Under the pieces are notes generated by a model. That model did not search any database and was not told where the DNA came from. It saw only the letters and a program-made list of their open reading frames with translations. From Flavihumibacter fluminis (GTDB taxonomy: Bacteria > Bacteroidota > Bacteroidia > Chitinophagales > Chitinophagaceae), in contig NZ_JAKEVY010000002.1 of assembly GCF_021491375.1 (NCBI RefSeq), positions 496,001 to 560,000 on the forward strand: 64,000 nucleotides of DNA, in the 5' to 3' direction. The translations under genes were made by a program, and so were the position numbers. Shown one piece after another: positions 18,936 through 27,800 of the stretch (position 1 is the first letter of the stretch; the number at the start of each line of letters is the position of its first letter).

Positions 18936-18964
18936 CAAAGGTATCCAATATTCTGATTTACAAA
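18936..18964 (-). promoter_or_regulatory. Bacteroidota-type promoter of the GltS-like gene
   Basis: On the minus strand TTTG (18964-18961), a 17-nt spacer and TACCTTTG (18943-18936) match the -33/-7 consensus exactly, 25 nt before the ATG. Confidence 0.75.
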
Positions 18965-19067
18965 CAGATGTTAGTTTTTCGTTACCTAATATAAAACAAA
19001 CACAAAACTGACTTTGCTCAGGTTAAAGATCTCCAGGAACCCCGTTCTTTGTTGAAACGATTACATC

Positions 19068-19364
19068 ATGAATATCAATATTCAAACGCTAGATTTTACC
19101 GCAAAGGAAGAGTTAAATGAATTTGTAAAGGAGAAGGTTGCAAGGCTGGGACGTTACCTGGATAATATCATCAGTTATGAAATCACATTACGAGTAGATA
19201 AGTCTGAAACGAATGATAATAAAATAGCAGATATCCGCCTGGTAGTTCCAGGTAATGATTTGCTGGCAAGTTCCAGGGCTTCTTCCTTTGAGAAAGCAAC
19301 TGCTCAGGCCATTGAAGCATTGGAAAGACAAATTGAAAAACGCAAAACGAAGGAAGGGTATTGA
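19068..19364 (+). CDS. hpf: Short ribosome hibernation promoting factor (HPF/RaiA)
   Basis: The 98-residue protein spans a single HPF/YfiA beta-alpha-beta-beta-beta-alpha domain (MNINIQTLDFTAKEELNEFV, LRVDKSETNDNKIADIRLVV, SSFEKATAQAIEALERQIEK). It binds the decoding region of the 30S subunit in stationary phase. The C-terminal dimerisation domain of long HPF is absent, so this is the short form. It is separated from its neighbours by more than 100 nt on both sides and seems monocistronic. Confidence 0.92.
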   Translation: MNINIQTLDFTAKEELNEFVKEKVARLGRYLDNIISYEITLRVDKSETNDNKIADIRLVVPGNDLLASSRASSFEKATAQAIEALERQIEKRKTKEGY

Positions 19365-19497
19365 TTTTTTTATACTATTTTTGATGATGATGAGGGTTAT
19401 TGCTACTATACCTCCACTCCGCGTAACTGGGAGAGATGGGGGAGGGTGATAATCCTCATCTTTGTTTTCTGGTCAGCTGCTTCTGATATTTACGTCT

Positions 19498-19767
19498 ATG
19501 CGTATTTTCAAGCCTAAATTGAGCACTAAGGATTTGAAAATCATTGTGCTAGCTTGTTCAGTGGTATTATTTTCTTGTAAATCTGTTCCAAGTTCTCGAA
19601 ATATTGACAAGGCAATGAGGGATTCTGCAATGTCTGCAATAGCGGTTGCTCTAGATTCCATAATATTAAAGGTGAAAACAATGCCAGATGTTGAGCCAAA
19701 TAAATCCGATACAAGTTCACCATCAATTCCACCCAACTTTAAGTTTGCTCTTCGTAAAACAGAATAG
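19498..19767 (+). CDS. Small lipoprotein next to the CRISPR array
   Basis: From the ATG at 19498 the 89-residue protein has a lipoprotein signal (KIIVLACSVVLFSCKSVPSS; the lipobox Cys follows LFS) and a short Ser/Asp-rich mature part. No family was recognised. Its stop codon is only 22 nt before the first CRISPR repeat, so any transcript of this gene would run into the array unless terminated, and no hairpin is seen between them. Confidence 0.5.
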   Translation: MRIFKPKLSTKDLKIIVLACSVVLFSCKSVPSSRNIDKAMRDSAMSAIAVALDSIILKVKTMPDVEPNKSDTSSPSIPPNFKFALRKTE

Positions 19768-19789
19768 GTCGTTATTAGCGCCAAACATC

Positions 19790-22700
19790 GTTGTTATTTG
19801 CTTTCAATTTATTCTGTAGCTTCGGATAACAACAACGAGGTACCAAACCGAACCTTACCTTTCTCTGTTGTGATTTGCTTTCAATTTATTCTGTAGCTTC
19901 GGATAACAACAACCGGTAGCTTCGTAATAGCGGAAGTAGGCGAGTTGTGATTTGCTTTCAATTTATTCTGTAGCTTCGGATAACAACAACGAGGAAGCGG
20001 GGGAATTTGAGGAATCGGCTGTTGTGATTTGCTTTCAATTTATTCTGTAGCTTCGGATAACAACAACCAACTATGAAGTGCCTGATGCGGGTGTTGGTTG
20101 TGATTTGCTTTCAATTTATTCTGTAGCTTCGGATAACAACAACAAAAAGATGGGGAACGTCTGCAGAAAAGGTGTTGTGATTTGCTTTCAATTTATTCTG
20201 TAGCTTCGGATAACAACAACATCAAAGGTTACTCCGTCATTAGTGGAATAGTTGTGATTTGCTTTCAATTTATTCTGTAGCTTCGGATAACAACAACTTG
20301 CCGGATGGAGATACCCAACAGGCATGAGTTGTGATTTGCTTTCAATTTATTCTGTAGCTTCGGATAACAACAACGATTCTTCTTCTGTAGAAGGATCTAT
20401 TTCTGTTGTGATTTGCTTTCAATTTATTCTGTAGCTTCGGATAACAACAACGACGTCTCGACGATCACCGTCCCGGTCATTGTTGTGATTTGCTTTCAAT
20501 TTATTCTGTAGCTTCGGATAACAACAACGCAACAGTAGAGATTGCCAGGGATGAGTCAGTTGTGATTTGCTTTCAATTTATTCTGTAGCTTCGGATAACA
20601 ACAACAGAACAGCATTGCAACTGATATAGCAGGACGTTGTGATTTGCTTTCAATTTATTCTGTAGCTTCGGATAACAACAACTTTGTGATCCTGTAGGTG
20701 CGGTTTCCGCTGTTGTGATTTGCTTTCAATTTATTCTGTAGCTTCGGATAACAACAACGATACTGCCAATAACCTGCATAAGTGGAGTGTTGTGATTTGC
20801 TTTCAATTTATTCTGTAGCTTCGGATAACAACAACGAAGGATATGGTTTATTCTGGGCCCTAATGTTGTGATTTGCTTTCAATTTATTCTGTAGCTTCGG
20901 ATAACAACAACACCGGTTAAATAGAACGATCAGGAAACTATTGTTGTGATTTGCTTTCAATTTATTCTGTAGCTTCGGATAACAACAACTTGCATGATCT
21001 CATAATCATACTGGTTTGTGTTGTGATTTGCTTTCAATTTATTCTGTAGCTTCGGATAACAACAACTCGGTTCCGTTGTCGTCGGTGGCGAGTAATGTTG
21101 TGATTTGCTTTCAATTTATTCTGTAGCTTCGGATAACAACAACTTTGGTTTCTGTTGGTAATTCCCATCCAATGTTGTGATTTGCTTTCAATTTATTCTG
21201 TAGCTTCGGATAACAACAACGAAGGGAGCGGAGGAAGGATGGGGAGCGAGGTTGTGATTTGCTTTCAATTTATTCTGTAGCTTCGGATAACAACAACCCA
21301 GGACAAACGTTACATACCTGTCAATATGTTGTGATTTGCTTTCAATTTATTCTGTAGCTTCGGATAACAACAACCCGGATGTCGTTTGCTATGCCTTCCT
21401 CCACCGTTGTGATTTGCTTTCAATTTATTCTGTAGCTTCGGATAACAACAACGGTCGGTGAAACTGTAATACAACCTGTCAAGTTGTGATTTGCTTTCAA
21501 TTTATTCTGTAGCTTCGGATAACAACAACCAAATATTTGGCTATGAAATATGCTCTTTTGTTGTGATTTGCTTTCAATTTATTCTGTAGCTTCGGATAAC
21601 AACAACTCAATCATTACAATTTTCGCCATTTGCAATGTTGTGATTTGCTTTCAATTTATTCTGTAGCTTCGGATAACAACAACCTATTCCGGTTTGCTAT
21701 GAACGAACACCCGTTGTGATTTGCTTTCAATTTATTCTGTAGCTTCGGATAACAACAACATGAAAACAAACAATTCCACTCAATCCATGTTGTGATTTGC
21801 TTTCAATTTATTCTGTAGCTTCGGATAACAACAACACGATTGGGTAAAACCATTGGCGGTTATCGTTGTGATTTGCTTTCAATTTATTCTGTAGCTTCGG
21901 ATAACAACAACAAGGATCACGTCGTAAAACTCATCAATTGGGTTGTGATTTGCTTTCAATTTATTCTGTAGCTTCGGATAACAACAACAATTTCTGGTAC
22001 CGTAACTGGAGACAGCTTGTTGTGATTTGCTTTCAATTTATTCTGTAGCTTCGGATAACAACAACAACGATAAACTGGCGGAAGCCATCGCTGTGAGTTG
22101 TGATTTGCTTTCAATTTATTCTGTAGCTTCGGATAACAACAACTAACCATGCTGGAGCGTGATCGGGATGTATGTTGTGATTTGCTTTCAATTTATTCTG
22201 TAGCTTCGGATAACAACAACCTGGCCGGAGAGCTGGTACTGGATGCCAATGTTGTGATTTGCTTTCAATTTATTCTGTAGCTTCGGATAACAACAACTAA
22301 TCATTGGGTGATGGTGTGGCAGTAGCAGTTGTGATTTGCTTTCAATTTATTCTGTAGCTTCGGATAACAACAACCGAAAAGCACAATAAAAGGGAGTTCA
22401 TCCCGTTGTGATTTGCTTTCAATTTATTCTGTAGCTTCGGATAACAACAACAGTAGGATTGTTTGCCTGGATGAACTGTATGTTGTGATTTGCTTTCAAT
22501 TTATTCTGTAGCTTCGGATAACAACAACATTGGTATCAAACTACCCAAATGAGGCCAGGTTGTGATTTGCTTTCAATTTATTCTGTAGCTTCGGATAACA
22601 ACAACCATTGTCTGAAATCCTCCATCAGGAAGGGGGTTGTGATTTGCTTTCAATTTATTCTGTAGCTTCGGATAACAACAACGCTTTTGCTTTATCATCA

Positions 22701-23452
22701 ACAGCCTTGGTGGTTGTGATTTGCTTTCAATTTATTCTGTAGCTTCGGATAACAACAACGTAGTCAGATTCGCGTTCGGACGGTTCTAGTTGTGATTTGC
22801 TTTCAATTTATTCTGTAGCTTCGGATAACAACAACAAAAATTCTTGTAATTAATTACTGTATATCTGTTGTGATTTGCTTTCAATTTATTCTGTAGCTTC
22901 GGATAACAACAACGGCTCAAGTTTATTCCCTTCACAGTCATCAGTTGTGATTTGCTTTCAATTTATTCTGTAGCTTCGGATAACAACAACTTTACAACGA
23001 ATGCCAGGGTACTACCCTTGGTTGTGATTTGCTTTCAATTTATTCTGTAGCTTCGGATAACAACAACGAAAATTCTGGAATTATGGCTGGATATAGAGTT
23101 GTGATTTGCTTTCAATTTATTCTGTAGCTTCGGATAACAACAACAATACCAATCTTTTTTTGCCCGATCTGCTTGTTGTGATTTGCTTTCAATTTATTCT
23201 GTAGCTTCGGATAACAACAACAAGACAGCAATTATTAAATCAATTCCCGAAGTTGTGATTTGCTTTCAATTTATTCTGTAGCTTCGGATAACAACAACTT
23301 CGTTGAGGTAATGAATAACCAGGTATATGTTGTGATTTGCTTTCAATTTATTCTGTAGCTTCGGATAACAACAACTTGTTTGATAAGTGTTCCTCATTCT
23401 TTTTAGTTGTGATTTGCTTTCAATTTATTCTGTAGCTTCGGATAACAACAAC
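19790..23452 (+). CRISPR. Type II-C CRISPR array, 48 repeats, 47 spacers
   Basis: I located 48 copies of a 47-nt repeat that begins GTTGTGATTTGCTTTCAATT and ends TAGCTTCGGATAACAACAAC, at a period of 76-78 bp, separated by spacers of 29-31 nt. All copies look identical except the first (19790-19836), which has T instead of G at position 6. The strand is assigned as + because the 5' part of the repeat in this orientation pairs with the tracrRNA anti-repeat at 29579-29594, as crRNA must. No duplicated spacers were noticed. The repeat contains TTTG-N16-TAGCTTCG, one mismatch from the Bacteroidota -7 box. Confidence 0.98.
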
Positions 23453-23493
23453 CGATTCGCTATAAAGCATAGAAAATCAGTTAATTAACCGCC

Positions 23494-23544
23494 AAAACAG
23501 GATGAAAAAAAGGGGCTTTTTGGTCATTTTTTTCATCCTGTTTT
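23494..23544. terminator. Large inverted repeat between array and cas2
   Basis: An 18-bp perfect stem (23494-23511 with 23527-23544, AAAACAGGATGAAAAAAA and its complement) closes a 15-nt loop. Its right arm abuts the cas2 stop codon. It probably ends cas1-cas2 transcripts and those leaving the array, although the U-run lies within the stem rather than after it, so termination is inferred. Only 41 bp (23453-23493) lie between the last repeat and this hairpin. Confidence 0.6.
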
Positions 23545-23879
23545 CAAAACATTTCCAGTTGTGTGGCGGCATCCGGAGATTTTACTTGGTCTAGGCCGCG
23601 GAAAATCTCCATCATCCCGAATTGCTTATCTGTTATACTCATTATTACCACATGGCCTTTCGATGGCAAAAGTTTTTTAACCCTGGCAACATGTGCATCG
23701 GCGTTTTCCCTACTCATACAGTGCCGTAGGTAAATACTCCACTGAAATAGCTGAAATCCATCCTGCATGATTTCCTTCCGGAATCTGGTATACCGCTTGC
23801 GGTCGCGTTTTGTGGTAGTAGGAAGATCAAAAAATACGAGTACCCACATGATCCTGTATGCATTTAAACGGTCAAACAT
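23544..23879 (-). CDS. cas2: CRISPR-associated endoribonuclease-like Cas2
   Basis: The 111-residue protein has the ferredoxin-like Cas2 start RIMWVLVFFDLPTTTKRDRK, with the conserved Asp after beta-1, followed by RYTRFRKEIMQDGFQLFQWS and VVIMSITDKQFGMMEIF. With Cas1 it forms the spacer-integration complex. The ATG at 23879 overlaps the cas1 stop by 8 nt; a longer reading to 23924 only duplicates the cas1 end. The gene ends at the large hairpin that separates it from the array. Confidence 0.96.
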   Translation of the reverse strand: MFDRLNAYRIMWVLVFFDLPTTTKRDRKRYTRFRKEIMQDGFQLFQWSIYLRHCMSRENADAHVARVKKLLPSKGHVVIMSITDKQFGMMEIFRGLDQVKSPDAATQLEMF

Positions 23880-24777
23880 GAGGAGTAAGTTCCGGATATA
23901 TAATTTTCTTCGCCTTGCCCTCAAAACACCTGGCTAGGGAGGCGGTTGTTCGCTGAATGGCCGCCATCATAGGGCTTTTTCTTCCTTCCAATTGCACATC
24001 CAATTGTGGAATTTTCAATAGTTCTGCCCGCATGGTGGGCGTCATCTCCAGGTATTGCCCATTTTGTCGGATAAGCTGGCAAATAATTAAGTCTACAAAC
24101 GGGCGATATGGTTCCATTATATCATCGGCCAAACAATAGGCATTGTACTGATTGCGATGATGAATTCCCAAAGTTGGAAGGAGTCCAGAACCTACTAGAC
24201 TCCTTGCTACCATCGCTCTGAGGATTGCATATCCGTAATTAAGTAAGTTATTGGGGGGGGCGCCAAACCGATCTCGCTTGAATGCTAAAAAGTCCGGAAA
24301 TACCTGTTTCCAGTAGCTTGCTGCCGCCTGTGCTTCATGGTTTTCCGCATCTCCACTTTTAACCTGCTGCGCCAGGTGCCGCAATGCTTTGCCCGGTACT
24401 CTCTGTCTTTCCAAAACCATCGCCTGGTTTTGAATTTTACTGATTACCGTTTGTTGCCATAGCTGTTTTTTCAAGGGTACAGATGCGTCCACCTGCGCCT
24501 GGAATTTTTGTGATTGCAGGGTGTTCCCATCCAGGTTTAACATCAATCCAACCGGGTGGTGGGTGTGGTCGCAGGTAATCAGTGCAGTATTGTTTGAAAG
24601 TAGCTTGGCAATGGCTACCTGTGAGATAACAATTTGCTGATTATCAAGGATGATATAGCCTATGTCTTCAATTGGAACCTGCCTTATTTCTCCGCTTTCT
24701 CTAAGTTCAATCTTTAATTGCTCATTTTCCACCCGTAGATAAGCTGGATTTCCGAAGTACAAGGTGCGTTTAACCAT
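23872..24777 (-). CDS. cas1: CRISPR-associated integrase Cas1 (type II)
   Basis: The 301-residue protein starts at the ATG at 24777 (MVKRTLYFGNPAYLRVENEQ), a typical type II Cas1 N-terminus. The longer reading to 24867 would extend into the cas9 terminator. The catalytic residues are seen as Glu in GDAENHEAQAAASYWK, His in LGIHHRNQYNAY, and Asp in LADDIMEPYRP. It integrates new spacers with Cas2. A terminator lies between cas9 and this gene, so cas1-cas2 probably have their own promoter within about 57 nt; none with good consensus was found. Confidence 0.96.
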   Translation of the reverse strand: MVKRTLYFGNPAYLRVENEQLKIELRESGEIRQVPIEDIGYIILDNQQIVISQVAIAKLLSNNTALITCDHTHHPVGLMLNLDGNTLQSQKFQAQVDASVPLKKQLWQQTVISKIQNQAMVLERQRVPGKALRHLAQQVKSGDAENHEAQAAASYWKQVFPDFLAFKRDRFGAPPNNLLNYGYAILRAMVARSLVGSGLLPTLGIHHRNQYNAYCLADDIMEPYRPFVDLIICQLIRQNGQYLEMTPTMRAELLKIPQLDVQLEGRKSPMMAAIQRTTASLARCFEGKAKKIIYPELTPHV

Positions 24778-24834
24778 AGGATAGTTTATGGGATAATAAA
24801 CGAATAAGGTTACAGTAAAACGTCCTGATATTAG

Positions 24835-24867
24835 AAAAAATTGCCCTTTGATATTTTCAAAGGGCAA
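24835..24867 (-). terminator. Rho-independent terminator between cas9 and cas1
   Basis: An 11-bp perfect stem (24841-24851 with 24857-24867, TTGCCCTTTGA / TCAAAGGGCAA) with a 5-nt loop is followed on the minus strand by six U residues. It begins 9 nt past the cas9 stop codon, so cas9 transcription should end before cas1. Confidence 0.85.
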
Positions 24868-24875
24868 TCCGACAA

Positions 24876-27800
24876 TCAGAGAAATTTAATATTGCCTAAC
24901 CTATCGCAGGATATTTTCCAGCAATTGGTTTTTATCATCGTGCCTTCTACTGTTTTTTCCATTTTGTTCAGAGTTGAAAACTCCACTTTATCTAATATAG
25001 GAATGCTAATTTCCTGTCTTACACAAAAAAGTCTATTCCCCGTAAAACTTACCACCTTATAAACCCTATCCGGATTTATAAAGTTTCCGGTATTAAAAGC
25101 AGCCTTACCGTTAAATTGCTCCTCTTCTGTTGGTACATACACCAAATCGTTGGGCGATAAATCAAACAACAAGCGATGTCCCTTTTCATTGGTCTCTGGT
25201 ACGGGGGCAAGTCCCTGTCGCAAGCGCTCTATCACCAAATTCAATGGTATGCTGTCATAAGAGCGTTCACCCCCCTCGCCCTGGTAGATACCAAAATATA
25301 AGTTGGTGCCTTTGGCTGCCTCAACATATTTACCTCGTTTATTGTTTTTCTCGCCAACTGAAAACTTATTTCCCTTTGGTTCATATACCCTTACTTTTTC
25401 TATGGGCTGGTGATCTTTTCCATCATTTAATCCTCGTAGATTCTGATTCATTTGCTCAATTCCTTCCGGAGAAAATGCTAGCATTTCAGCTGGTATGGCT
25501 TTCCCCTTCTCATCTGTCTTGCCCTTGTGGTTGTTTAAGTGATTGAGTAATATTTTTTGAATTCCTGTATCTGTTATGCTGGAAATACTTTCTTCAGTAA
25601 AGCTGGTATCCAGACTTTTTCTGGTTGCAACCAGCTCTTCATCCCAATACCAGATTTCGACTTTTGCAATCGACTTGCCTTCCCATACCATTTGCATGGA
25701 TTTCAGTTGCGCCTGGATTTTCTTTTTGTCCATGCCCTGCGCATGAAGCTGTTGCAGGAATTTTCTGAACTCCTTATCTGCAATGCTGCTGATACTATCC
25801 AGTGCGGTGGTTAGAGAAACCAGTTTCTTTTTTTGTAAGCTTACTGCACCAAACACCGTGTCTTTGTGCAATGGCTTTCTTATCGCTTTTGCAGCTCCAG
25901 TAGTTTGTTTTACACGGATCCGTGCGCGCTCACCATTTACTTCTCCCCACTTGCTGTAATAATTACTGGTAGAATTCAATACTCTCAGATTCTTTTTGTA
26001 ACTGATCACTATACTTTGCAGTTTCTCTCTGGTTTCTGCAGTGAAATTTTCCCATGGCTTTTTAAAGATCCACTCGTAATGGTTGCTGTCTGCCTGAGTA
26101 TTTTTCTTATAACACAATGCAGTTCTCAGATCATATCTGTTGCCTGCTTTTTCTTCGTCGCTTTTTACGCCTTTCCTAGCATTTTGGTTGTTGATAAAAT
26201 TAACATGGCTCCTGGTGGCACAGGCGATAACCAGCGCATCTAACGCATGGTGCCGATGATCAATTCTCTTTTTATTGAAGCCTGCCGCATGCTCCAGAGG
26301 TACTGTCGGTAACCACTTTTGGTGTTGCTGATTCCAAGCCAGAAATTGATCTGTATTCAGGAGTGCATTCATTCTCTGAAACCGTGGCACTAATACTTCA
26401 TTCCACACATCATTCAAACCCCAATCTTGCCTTAAGGCCGCAGTTACTTTCCCATTTACCTGGATAATGTTTTTAGAATTTACTCCATCGTCATTGGTTT
26501 CAGATCGTACAAGATTGGATAGGATTTGTGAAATAAGGCGACTTATATATCTTGTATCATTCAACTGTCGCTCTGTCATCTCTTCCGGAATTTCCTCCAT
26601 CAGGAGTTTTTTCCTTTTTACCGGATTTGATGCATATTCTTTCTGAACAAACTCTTTGTACTCTTCTTCATTTAAAATTTTTACACTTCGATTAAATCCA
26701 AGTTCTACTATTTGGCCACCATTATTTTTCACAAAGCCATACCCAGTCCGATTATCTTTCAGTTTATTTACTGCAGCCTCGCAAATCACTTTATTACTAA
26801 AACTATCATCATAATATTTTGCCCTTGGAATTATGTGTTCTATTTCATACTCCGGAGTAAATAATTTACTTAGCGGAATGATTTGTCCTGTATAGGGTGA
26901 GCGATATTTTTGTTCCAGCCACAATCGGTACCGCTTAAGATCTGCTGTAGTAGGTTGAGCAGTTTTTGAGATTTTTAATATTTCTGGATCTATTTCTATA
27001 CCGGATTTTATAACGCCTTCTTCATAAATTTTGAGTAACTCTTGTTGCATTGAAGAATAAGGTCGAACATTTTGTACCTGTCCCGATTCCTGCATTTCAG
27101 CCAATAAATACTTGATGCGTTGGTTGGTTGCCTCATTTTCCGCTATTTTACTAGTTTGATCCTTACGTTCGTCATTCGTTTGTTTTAGTTCTCTACCTAG
27201 CTCAATATGAATTTCATCAAAATAACCAGCAGCACCTTTCCCATAATGTATCCAAATATCCCGTACCACCCTCATGGCTTCCAGTGTTACCTGTTCCACT
27301 ACCATGTTTCGTAAGCTATATTGCCGAAAATCATTCAACCATTGATCAATCTCAGTCACACTGTTCCATTTTCCTGCTGCTTCAGCTTCAGCATGCCGAT
27401 CATACACTATATATTTGGCCAGCCACTCAGGCAAACCCTGAAAATCTGTTTCCTTTTCAAGATGGATCGCTTTGCTGCGTACCTGGTCACGAATTTTTTC
27501 ATCAAATTCACCAGTCAGTAATTTTTCAATTCTGGCGCGCGTAACCGGTGCAATTGCTTCATATTTCCAATACCGGCCAACTCTTAGCAAAGGAAGAATC
27601 TTCTTTATTGCTTTTTCGGAATAAGCTCCATACGAACTGTCAAAGGGAGGTGTCTTTCTAAATGCTTCAAAAAAACTTTTTTCGTCTAATTTGTATCGCT
27701 TCGCAAAGGTCTGTAGGGCCTTGCCAAAACTTTCCGTATCAGTTACGGAATATATAATGTGCCATAAATGATTGAGTTTGTCTTCATCCAGAAATTCACC

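Noticed and set aside
21956-22150. 64-residue minus-strand ORF within the CRISPR array
   Set aside because: It is made of translated repeats and spacers; not a gene.
19790-23452. Array read on the minus strand from a leader at the cas2 side
   Set aside because: The tracrRNA anti-repeat pairs only with the plus-strand repeat, so mature crRNA must be plus-strand. The cas2 side can still be the insertion end.
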